NCBI RefSeq assembly: GCF_001423845.1
Contig: NZ_LMPM01000001.1
Coordinates: 552,001 to 616,000, forward strand
Source of the DNA: Sphingomonas sp. Leaf357
GTDB taxonomy: Bacteria > Pseudomonadota > Alphaproteobacteria > Sphingomonadales > Sphingomonadaceae
Direction of reading: 5' to 3'
DNA length: 64,000 nucleotides
Shown in pieces: positions 57,036 to 64,000 of the stretch. The position numbers and the translations under genes are program-made. Each line of letters begins with the position of its first letter. Position 1 is the first letter of the stretch. The notes below the pieces were generated by a model. The model saw only the letters and a list, made by a program, of their open reading frames with translations. It had not been told where the DNA came from and searched no databases.

Positions 57036-58162
57036 CGGCCGTGACCGCCAAGGCCCTGCAGACCGATGCGCCGAGGACCGACGCCCAGCCCAGGCGACGC
57101 AGCTCCGGGGTGCGCCGACCGATAATCATCGGGCTGATCGCAGCGGCGATCGCCGCTGCCGGCCTGTTCTACCTGCTCGGGCCGCGCACCAGCGAAGTGA
57201 CCGACAACGCTTTCGTAAAGGCCGACAGCACGTCCGTCGCGCCGCGGGTCGGCGGGCTGATCGCCGAGGTGCTGGTGCGCGATAATCAGATCGTGCGCGC
57301 GGGCGATCCGCTGATCCGGATCGACGCGCAGGAATACGATGCGCGGCGCGCGGCGGCGGAGGCCGGCGTCGCCGATGCCGCTGCCGGCGTCGCCACCGCA
57401 CGCGCGGCGCTTGCCGCGCTTGCTGCCGACGAGGGGCTGGCCGCGGCGCGGGTGCGTGTCGCGCGTACGTCGATCGGATCGGCGGAGGCCGAATATGCCC
57501 GCGCGGCGAGCGATCGCACCCGGTTCGAGGCTCTTGTCGGCCTAGGTTTCGCCACGCGCCGCGACGCCGAACGCGTGCGCGCCGATGCGATCGGGGCGGA
57601 CGCCGCGCGGGACCGGTCGCGCGCCGATCGCGATGTGACGCTCGAGCAGGCCGCGGTCGCGCATGCCCGCCGCCCGGTGCTGGTGGCCGAACTGGCGCGC
57701 GCGCAGGCCGCGGAAGCCCGCGCCCGCGCCACGCTGGCGCTATCGCGGCAAGATAGTGATTTCACTCTGATCCGGGCGCCCATTTCCGGCGTGGTCGGCA
57801 ATCGCCAGGCCCAGACCGGCGATTTCGTGCAGCCGGGCACGCGATTGCTTACGATCGTGCCGACCCGGGGCTATTTCGTGATCGCCAACTTCAAGGAGAC
57901 CCAGACGCGGCACATGAGTGTCGGCCAGCCGGCATCAATCTCCGTCGATGCCCTGGGCGGCGGCGAGTTGACCGGCCGGGTCGAGAGTTTTGCGCCGGCA
58001 TCGGGTTCGGAATACGCCTTGCTGCCGTTCGAGCCGGGTTCCGGCAATTTCACCAAGATCGTGCAGCGCATTCCGGTCCGGATCCGGCTCGATCCCGATC
58101 AGGCCATGCTCGGCCGGCTGCGGTCGGGCCTGTCGGTTACGGCTCGGGTGCGGGTGCAGTAA
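57032..58162 (+). CDS. HlyD/EmrA-type membrane fusion protein
   Basis: A 376-aa periplasmic adaptor: basic N-terminus, one membrane segment (IIIGLIAAAIAAAGLFYLLG), a first biotinyl-lipoyl half starting VTDNAFVKADSTSVAPRVGG, an alanine/arginine-rich coiled-coil hairpin of about 150 residues, then the second half with FTLIRAPISGVVGNRQ and a beta-barrel. It links the DHA2 exporter to an outer-membrane channel. No TolC-type gene is nearby. Confidence 0.92.
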   Translation: MTAVTAKALQTDAPRTDAQPRRRSSGVRRPIIIGLIAAAIAAAGLFYLLGPRTSEVTDNAFVKADSTSVAPRVGGLIAEVLVRDNQIVRAGDPLIRIDAQEYDARRAAAEAGVADAAAGVATARAALAALAADEGLAAARVRVARTSIGSAEAEYARAASDRTRFEALVGLGFATRRDAERVRADAIGADAARDRSRADRDVTLEQAAVAHARRPVLVAELARAQAAEARARATLALSRQDSDFTLIRAPISGVVGNRQAQTGDFVQPGTRLLTIVPTRGYFVIANFKETQTRHMSVGQPASISVDALGGGELTGRVESFAPASGSEYALLPFEPGSGNFTKIVQRIPVRIRLDPDQAMLGRLRSGLSVTARVRVQ

Positions 58163-58213
58163 CCGGGCCGTACGCGGTACGATCGGGACGGCTGCTGGCC
58201 GATCCGATCCTCT

Positions 58214-59440
58214 TCAGTGCAACATCGCCAGCCTGATGGCGTCGCCCATCGCGCGGTATCCCGCATCGTTCGGATGCAGCCAGTCCCCGGACTGCAATTC
58301 CGCTCGCAGACGTTTCGGCCTGGACGGGTCGCGCATCGCCGCGTCGAAATCGATCGTGCCGTCAAACTCCCCCGACCCGAGAATCCAGCGGTTGACGGCA
58401 GTACGGACCAGATCGCCCTGCGGTCGATAATAGGCCGCGCCCTCATAGGGGAGGATCGTTCCGCCGATAATCCTGATGCCCTTGGCATGCGCGCGTACGA
58501 TGATTTGGCGATAGCCCTCGATCAACGTCTCCGCGTCGATGGGCGTGGCCCGGGCCTGGCCGATATCGTTCACGCCCTCGAGCATGATAATGGTGCTGAC
58601 GCCGGGAACGGACAGTACGTCGCGATCGAACCGCGCGACCGCGCTCTGGCCGAACAGCGCGATGGCACCGTCGGCCAGAATGCGATTGCCGCCGATGCCG
58701 GCATTCACGACGCCGTGGCCGGCATATCGCGGGTCGGCGGCAAGGCGCTCCGCAAGCCGATCCGGCCAACGCTGATCCTGATCGACGCTCGACAGATAGC
58801 CGTCGGTAATGGAATCGCCGAAGGCAACGATGACGGGTCTCGCACGCGGCCCGCCGACATCGACCTCGGAAATAAATGCGCGGGCGATAAACGTCGCGAC
58901 CGGCGAAAAATCCTTGCCGCTGAAATCGCCCGGCGGCGACACCGTGGCGGTCTGTCCGCCGATCGCGTGGCACGTGCACAGTCCGGTATCTTCGGGGAAG
59001 AACAGGCTGATCCGCAGTCGCGCGCGTGCCGGCACCGGCAGCTTGACGGCATCGCTGACCCATGGCGCACCGGGCGGGATCACGACCTCGCCACGCCCGC
59101 CAAAGGTCACGATCCGGTCCGTGCCGCCGATCACCCGGCCTGTCGGATCGACCAACGCGATATGCGCGGCACCGATCTTGAGCGGGTTCCTGCCATATTC
59201 GTTGGTCAGCCGCAGCCGGAGCTCGTCGCCACCGACACTCAGGCGCACGATCTGGCTGACGGTCTGGTTGTTGAAGGCGCGCGCCATGGCGGCGGCAGGC
59301 AGCCCCGGCGCCGATGCCAAGGGCGGTGCAGGCGACGCCGCCCAACTCGCCGACCACACGGGCCGAGACCGTGGAACGGCGGGGCTGGCCGCCAGCGTGG
59401 AGACGATCAGCGCGAAGGCCACCGTACGTAAAGACATCAC
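58214..59440 (-). CDS. Exported SGNH/GDSL hydrolase
   Basis: A 408-aa protein with a signal peptide (cleavage near ASPAVP) and an N-terminal beta-domain of about 180 residues, then an SGNH hydrolase domain: block I VIVAFGDSITDGYLS with the catalytic Ser, block III with GVNDIG, and block V SGDWLHPNDAG with Asp and His. The two-part layout resembles GDSL esterases that deacylate polysaccharides or lipids. Substrate unknown. Confidence 0.9.
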   Translation of the reverse strand: MMSLRTVAFALIVSTLAASPAVPRSRPVWSASWAASPAPPLASAPGLPAAAMARAFNNQTVSQIVRLSVGGDELRLRLTNEYGRNPLKIGAAHIALVDPTGRVIGGTDRIVTFGGRGEVVIPPGAPWVSDAVKLPVPARARLRISLFFPEDTGLCTCHAIGGQTATVSPPGDFSGKDFSPVATFIARAFISEVDVGGPRARPVIVAFGDSITDGYLSSVDQDQRWPDRLAERLAADPRYAGHGVVNAGIGGNRILADGAIALFGQSAVARFDRDVLSVPGVSTIIMLEGVNDIGQARATPIDAETLIEGYRQIIVRAHAKGIRIIGGTILPYEGAAYYRPQGDLVRTAVNRWILGSGEFDGTIDFDAAMRDPSRPKRLRAELQSGDWLHPNDAGYRAMGDAIRLAMLH

Positions 59441-60248
59441 GTTCTCGCTTTCACTTTAATCCATTCGGTCAGTTCGATCCGGATCGTCACCGCTCAGTTC
59501 CGGTCGACAGGCATGGCTCGCGCGTGCTTGCCGAGCTTCGCCAGCCGAGGCGGCGGCCCACGCCGCCAAGCGGCCAAGGGCTGTCCCACGCGTAACGGTC
59601 GAGAGGTCGTCTCCAGCGTTCGTCGGTATCCATCGCCGCAACCTAAATCGTATCGTTATCTAGCCGGACGGAATCGATCGGGCTACCGGCACCGATGGTT
59701 TCTGATAGGTGCGGCCTTGGCAAGCGCTCTTCAAACGGAAATGGGAAGACATTACGCCTTGCGACAGCGCGACGACCTGAAGCCGGGTCCAAGTTGGCGT
59801 GTCGGTCAAAGACATCTGCCGAGCGGCCGAGAACTTGCGACGCCTTGCAACCCCGGGCTGCAACGTTATTCCCTCATTCGATCGCAGACCGCGGCGGCAA
59901 GTTGTCTTTCCGCTAGCCCGACTGAACGACGAACTTTGGAAATTGCGCCGGACCGCCGAACTTGGGTCGTCGGCGAGCGGGCGAGGGCAGCTTTTTCGAG
60001 TGAAAAGACCTAATCGCCCAGCGTGCCGCCGCGCCGCTCCAATCACACGCGGAAAGTCTCGGGCCGTGTCCATCAGCTCGACCTGAACCGGTCGGTTGGT
60101 CTTGTGCTGCGGAACCGTTTTGCCCGTCGATGATCGTCGATCGGTCGACCCCGGTGTCGCTGCGGCCTCTTCTGCCGGTCACGCTATGATCTGCGATACA
60201 GGGAGGCTAGAGACAATGTTCCGGAGCCTGTCCGGTGTCGGGGGACAA
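59441..60248. other. Gene-free stretch of about 800 bases
   Basis: Several frames of 60-166 codons overlap on both strands, but none has a ribosome site, a conserved motif or a coherent composition. A remnant of a transposase was considered and not supported. The last 200 bases probably hold the promoter of the next operon. Confidence 0.4.
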
Positions 60249-61037
60249 ATGTCTGTATTGCAGCGAAACAATGTGCGGATCGCCGGGGGCGGCAAGCGTG
60301 CGATGGTGTTCGCGCACGGATTCGGCTGCGACCAGAATATGTGGCGTCTCGTCGCGCCGGCGTTCGAGCGCGACTTCCGAACGGTGCTGTTCGATCAGGT
60401 CGGGGCCGGGGGGTCCGATCTGTCGCTCTACGATCCCGTGCGATACGGCACGCTTGCCGGCTATGCAGCCGATCTCATCGAAATCGCCACCGAACTCGAC
60501 CTGCGCGACGCGGTTTTTGTAGGGCATTCCGTGAGCGCGATGATCGGGGTACTTGCCTCGCTTCTCGATCCGTCGCTGTTCGCCGATCTCGTTCTGGTCA
60601 GTCCGTCGCCCCGCTATATCGATGACGGCGCCTATCGCGGCGGCTTCACCGCATCGGATATCGACGAACTGCTGGCTTCGCTGGCGGACAATCATCTCGG
60701 CTGGTCCGCGATGATGGCGCCGGTCATCATGGCCAACCCGGACCGGCCCGAGCTCGGCGAGGAACTGACCAACAGTTTCTGTCGGACCGATCCGGCTATC
60801 GCCCACGATTTCGCGCGTGTGACTTTCACCTCCGACAATCGCGCCGACCTTGCGAAGGTCACTGCACGAACGCTCATCCTGCAATGTCGCGAGGACACGA
60901 TAGCACCCGTCGAAGTGGGGGAGTATGTCCGCGACCATATTCCGGGCAGCGAGATGGTGCTGCTGGATGCCACCGGGCATTGCCCCAATCTCAGTGCACC
61001 CGAAGACGTCATCGCCGCGATCCGCGCCTTTGTCTGA
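60249..61037 (+). CDS. RsbQ-like alpha/beta hydrolase
   Basis: A 262-aa RsbQ/KAI2-type hydrolase beginning MSVLQRNNVRIAGG. It shows the oxyanion segment FAHGFGCDQNMW, Ser in VGHSVSAMIG (about residue 96), Asp in CREDTIAP and His in TGHCPNLSAP. RsbQ in Bacillus works with the PAS-domain phosphatase RsbP as an energy-stress sensor. The overlapping next gene encodes a PAS kinase, so a ligand made or bound here may be passed to that sensor. ATG 60249 is chosen; ATG 60216 is also in frame. Confidence 0.9.
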   Translation: MSVLQRNNVRIAGGGKRAMVFAHGFGCDQNMWRLVAPAFERDFRTVLFDQVGAGGSDLSLYDPVRYGTLAGYAADLIEIATELDLRDAVFVGHSVSAMIGVLASLLDPSLFADLVLVSPSPRYIDDGAYRGGFTASDIDELLASLADNHLGWSAMMAPVIMANPDRPELGEELTNSFCRTDPAIAHDFARVTFTSDNRADLAKVTARTLILQCREDTIAPVEVGEYVRDHIPGSEMVLLDATGHCPNLSAPEDVIAAIRAFV

Positions 61038-62145
61038 GCCAGGCCCCGACAGGCATAACGCCGACGACGTGCCCTGCGGTCTCTTGTCGCTGCTGCCCGA
61101 TGGCAGGATCGCCTCCGCCAATCGGCGGCTGGCGGAGTGGATCGGTTACGCTGCGAACGATCTCCCAGGCATGCGGTTTCAAGACCTGCTGAGCGTGCCC
61201 GCGCGTATCTTCCACGAGACGAACATCTCTCCGTTGCTGCGGATGCAGGGGTTCGTCGACGAGGTGGCGATGGATCTGGTCGCGCGCGATGGAAGCAGGA
61301 TCCAGACGCTGATGAACGCCGCCGAGCGCCGGGACGTGACCGGTGGCCTTGCGCGCATCGATCTGGCGATTTTCAAGGCAACCGAACGTCGCCGTTACGA
61401 GCGCGCGTTGATCGAGGCGAAGAACGCGACCGACCGCGCCGTGCTCGCCGAGCAGGAGGCGTCGCAGTTGCGCGAACAGTTCATAGCGGTGCTCGGCCAT
61501 GACCTGCGCAACCCGCTGGCATCGATCAGCAGCGGCGTCCGGTTGCTGACGGAAGGCGAGATCGTCAGCCCCAAAGGGCGGCGAATCCTGTCTCTGATGC
61601 TGGGCAGCGTGCTGAGAGCGTCCGATCTGATCGACAATGTTCTCGATTTCGCGCGCGGCCGGCTCGGCGGCGGCTTGACGTTGAGCCGGGACGCCTCGGC
61701 GCCACTCGCTCCGGTGCTTGAGCAGGTTATCGCGGAGATCGTGTCGGTGTCGCCGGACAGGCGGATAGAGACCGAGATCGCGATCGGGGAGGACGTGGAT
61801 TGCGACCGCGTTCGGCTCGGGCAACTGCTGTCCAACCTCCTGGGTAACGCCGTCACTCACGGATCGAAAGCCGACCCGATCCACGTTCGGGCGGCGACTC
61901 TGGACGGCGTGCTCGAAATCTCCGTGGCCAACGGAGGGCGACCGATCGATAAGGTCACGCGCGAAAAGCTGTTTCAGCCCTTTTTCAGAGGCGAGCTTCG
62001 ACCCAACCAGGTTGGGCTCGGGCTCGGCCTGCACATCGCTTCCGAAATCGCCAAGGCGCACGATGGAACGCTTGAGGTGACTTCGGACGAGCACCAAACG
62101 CGCTTCACATTTTCGATGCCGTTGACGAGACAGCCGCCGGGTTAG
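61030..62145 (+). CDS. PAS-domain histidine kinase coupled to the RsbQ-like gene
   Basis: About 371 residues from a TTG at 61030: a PAS domain (PCGLLSLLPDGRIASANRRL, continuing to about residue 120), a short coiled linker, HisKA with the phospho-acceptor in VLGHDLRNPLASI, and HATPase with NLLGNAVTHG and GLGLGLHIASEIAK. It starts inside the last eight bases of the hydrolase gene. Cytosolic, with no membrane segment. Partner regulator is probably the convergent receiver gene. Confidence 0.88.
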   Translation: MSEPGPDRHNADDVPCGLLSLLPDGRIASANRRLAEWIGYAANDLPGMRFQDLLSVPARIFHETNISPLLRMQGFVDEVAMDLVARDGSRIQTLMNAAERRDVTGGLARIDLAIFKATERRRYERALIEAKNATDRAVLAEQEASQLREQFIAVLGHDLRNPLASISSGVRLLTEGEIVSPKGRRILSLMLGSVLRASDLIDNVLDFARGRLGGGLTLSRDASAPLAPVLEQVIAEIVSVSPDRRIETEIAIGEDVDCDRVRLGQLLSNLLGNAVTHGSKADPIHVRAATLDGVLEISVANGGRPIDKVTREKLFQPFFRGELRPNQVGLGLGLHIASEIAKAHDGTLEVTSDEHQTRFTFSMPLTRQPPG

Positions 62146-62519
62146 GCCGCGAACGCCATCTTGCGAAAGGCAGCACCGATCGCGGGTCGGTCCATCGGCT
62201 TGCGGAAGACCAGTCCCGGCGGCGCGCACGGCAAGCAGGCCTCCGGTGTCGCCGTCACGAAGATCACGGGGATCGCCCCGAGTTCACCGCAGATCGCCTT
62301 TACTGCAAGCGGGCCCGTGCCTTCGAGCAGCGATACGTCCGACAGGATGAAATCGGGCCGGATGGTGCGGGACGCATCGATCGCACCCCGCTGGCTATCG
62401 GCGAAGCTGAACGTCAGCGCACCGTAGCGCCCAAGCAGGTCTTCCAAATCGAGCGCGATAAGCGGCTCGTCCTCGATGATCAGCACATGGCACAAACCGC
62501 TTCTCCAGACCCAAGCCAC
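62142..62519 (-). CDS. Receiver-only response regulator
   Basis: A 125-aa receiver domain: acids in VLIIEDEPLIALD, phospho-Asp in FILSDVSLLEGTG, Thr in VFVTATPE and Lys in VFRKPMDRP. No output domain. Start may be GTG 62519, TTG 62495 or GTG 62486; the first is listed, but the shorter ones give a more usual N terminus. Its stop overlaps the kinase stop in TTAG. It likely receives phosphate from the neighbouring kinase and passes it by protein contact. Confidence 0.85.
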   Translation of the reverse strand: MAWVWRSGLCHVLIIEDEPLIALDLEDLLGRYGALTFSFADSQRGAIDASRTIRPDFILSDVSLLEGTGPLAVKAICGELGAIPVIFVTATPEACLPCAPPGLVFRKPMDRPAIGAAFRKMAFAA

Positions 62520-62831
62520 CCCAACGCGTCAGCTATGGGATCGGGCACATTGCGCACTGCGGTGGGGTGCGTGAAGGCTCGTCGACATCATGACGGGCAG
62601 AATTTGGCGGCGGAAAACGACGTGATGAACAGGAGTCGGGCGGTTGCGGCTAGTCCGTTTTCTCTCGCGTACCGTAAAAAGCCGCTGGCGTTCGGACGGC
62701 GGCTTTGGCCACCCACCCACGCTGAATATCGCAAATCCTATATGCATAAAATACGGCAAGCCTCACCTCGAGCGAAGTGGGTGGCCAGAAAAGGGGAATA
62801 TATTCGCGACGACGCCCGGTCCGGCACAATT
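62520..62831. other. Intergenic stretch with a terminator, no gene
   Basis: A short overlapping plus-strand frame was not considered real, having no ribosome site or family pattern. The minus-strand terminator at 62676-62708 is the only clear element. Confidence 0.4.
62676..62708 (-). terminator. Intrinsic terminator of the chemotaxis receptor gene
   Basis: Read on the minus strand, AAAGCCGC pairs with GCGGCTTT across a 14-base loop, followed by a T run. It lies about 125 bases after the receptor stop. Confidence 0.7.
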
Positions 62832-64000
62832 TTAACAGGCAAGTTCCGCTGCCCTCGACCGAGCAGGGGGGCTGAGGTGGACCGCTCGCTTTACAGCCGC
62901 GCGACCGCCGCTGCTGACGATGAACTGGCTGGAACGTTGTGAAAGCCGGCCGACTTCCGACACCAGATTGCGCGCGGCGGCCGAGGTTTGCTCGACCATG
63001 GCGGCATTCTGCTGGGTGGATCGGTCCATCGTGCCGATCGCGGCGGAGATTTCGGTGATCGCGGCGGACTGTGCCTGATTGTCGCTCGCCATGCGGGCGA
63101 CGAGGCGGTGGACCTCGCCGACATCGTCGGAGATCGTCACCAGCGCGTCGTCCACCTTGTGAACCGCATCGACGGCAGTGACGATATCGGCCTGGGTCAC
63201 GGTCAGTTGGTCGCGCGCTGTCTTGGCCTCCTCCTCGGCGCGCATCGCCAGGGCCGAAACAAGGTCCGCGACCACTGCGAAGCCACGCCCGGCCTCGCCC
63301 GCGCGCCCGGCCTCGACCGCAGCGTTCATTGCCAGAACGCGGGTCTGGAACGCGATCTTGTCGAGCCCTTCGATCACGGCATCGATGCCCTTGGCACTGC
63401 CGGATACCCGCCCCATCGCCTGTACGGCCTTGTCCGCGACGTCCCGCCCGTCGCTGACGATGGTCAATGCCTGATCGGTGCGTTCCGCCGTCTGGGCCGC
63501 CGCCGTGGCGCTGGTCCGCAACCGGCCGTCCATCTGCGCCACCGACGCGGCGGTCTGCTCCAGGCTGGCGGCATTGCTTTCGGTGCGCCGCGCGAGATCC
63601 TCGGACGCCTCGGCGATCTCGTTCGACCCGGTGTGGATCGTGGTCGCGCTTTCACCGACCGCTGCGATCAGCGTTCGCAGATTGCCGAGCGCGTCGTTGA
63701 AATTGCTTTTCAACGACGCGTATTCCGCCGGAAAATCGATCGAGATGCTGGCCGTCAGATCGCCCGTCGACAGCGTCGCGAGCTGGTCGCTGAGCGTTTC
63801 CACCACCAGCTTCTGTTCGGCATCCGAACGCGCCTTGCGGGCATCGTCGGCCTGCTTGCCGCGGGCCGCATCCTGGAAGACGACGACGGCGCGGGCCATG
63901 TCGCCAAGCTCGTCGCGGCGGACGATGTCGGGGACGGCGAGATCGTGCTGGCCCGTGGCGAGCTCCGCCATGGATTTCGTCAGGCGCGTGATCGGTCGCG
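62832..64000 (-). CDS. Methyl-accepting chemotaxis protein, 5' end cut by the window
   Basis: The frame stays open to the window edge, so the N-terminal sensor and first HAMP part are missing. Visible: end of a HAMP domain (RPITRLTKSM and VRRDELGDMARAVVVFQ), a second HAMP-like segment (GDLTASISIDFP), and the signalling domain with IAFQTRVLAMNAAVEAGRAGE, the MCP hairpin. It sends signals to CheA. The tail has no NWETF-like receptor-tether sequence. Confidence 0.93.
   Translation of the reverse strand, partial: RPITRLTKSMAELATGQHDLAVPDIVRRDELGDMARAVVVFQDAARGKQADDARKARSDAEQKLVVETLSDQLATLSTGDLTASISIDFPAEYASLKSNFNDALGNLRTLIAAVGESATTIHTGSNEIAEASEDLARRTESNAASLEQTAASVAQMDGRLRTSATAAAQTAERTDQALTIVSDGRDVADKAVQAMGRVSGSAKGIDAVIEGLDKIAFQTRVLAMNAAVEAGRAGEAGRGFAVVADLVSALAMRAEEEAKTARDQLTVTQADIVTAVDAVHKVDDALVTISDDVGEVHRLVARMASDNQAQSAAITEISAAIGTMDRSTQQNAAMVEQTSAAARNLVSEVGRLSQRSSQFIVSSGGRAAVKRAVHLSPPARSRAAELAC

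Noticed and set aside
59513..60013. 166-codon plus-strand frame
   Set aside because: Composition is arginine/proline-rich like a shadow frame, no family pattern is seen and the start lacks a ribosome site. A transposase remnant was considered without support.

Overview
The window looks like a Sphingomonas-type alphaproteobacterial chromosome. Backbone genes are GC-rich. Several families here are typical of sphingomonads or alphaproteobacteria: a DivK receiver next to a DUF3572 gene, a CC_3452-type small secreted protein, a cisplatin-damage-response ATP-dependent ligase, and GFA-type enzymes. No tool was run. Every call comes from reading the sequence and translations, and family names rest on remembered motifs.

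Layout. Positions 82-35510 are ordinary chromosome: DNA repair and stress (ligase, Dps, MsrA), L33, DivK, a bifunctional RelA/SpoT enzyme, a POT peptide transporter, an acyl-CoA dehydrogenase with an arylamine acetyltransferase, a Sua5/TsaC enzyme, GalE, peptidases (an M28 enzyme and PepN), and the glutamate synthase operon gltD-DUF2059-gltB. UppP and an NDUFA9-like protein follow. Short palindromic REP-type repeats lie between several convergent genes, and one inverted pair encloses a DUF559 endonuclease gene.

A tRNA-Leu(CAG) gene at 35612-35698 is the target of a genomic island of about 17.6 kb, 35699-53267. Its left edge is the tRNA 3' end and its right edge a 15-of-16-base copy of that end. 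A 23-base near-identical arm-like repeat lies just inside each edge. The island opens with a DUF4102-type integrase. Then come 18 small genes separated by exactly one copy each of an imperfectly palindromic repeat of about 90 bases: 19 copies counting both ends, all on the + strand, whichever strand the gene uses. This strict gene-repeat alternation resembles a cassette array, but the repeat is not an integron attC site. It is the main candidate for an undescribed system. After the array come a 303-aa protein of unknown function, a set of 11-12-base iterons, an excisionase-like HTH protein, an HTH/zinc-ribbon protein overlapping a second tyrosine recombinase, and a type ISP restriction-modification gene broken by one frameshift.

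Right of the island lies a decayed stretch with a frameshifted FAH/HpaG-like pseudogene. Intact chromosome then resumes: a DHA2 exporter divergent from a TetR regulator, which leads a TetR-thioesterase-HlyD operon with a 22-base palindrome between the two transcripts; an SGNH hydrolase; an RsbQ-like hydrolase overlapping a PAS histidine kinase, with a convergent receiver-only regulator; and a chemotaxis receptor that runs off the right edge.
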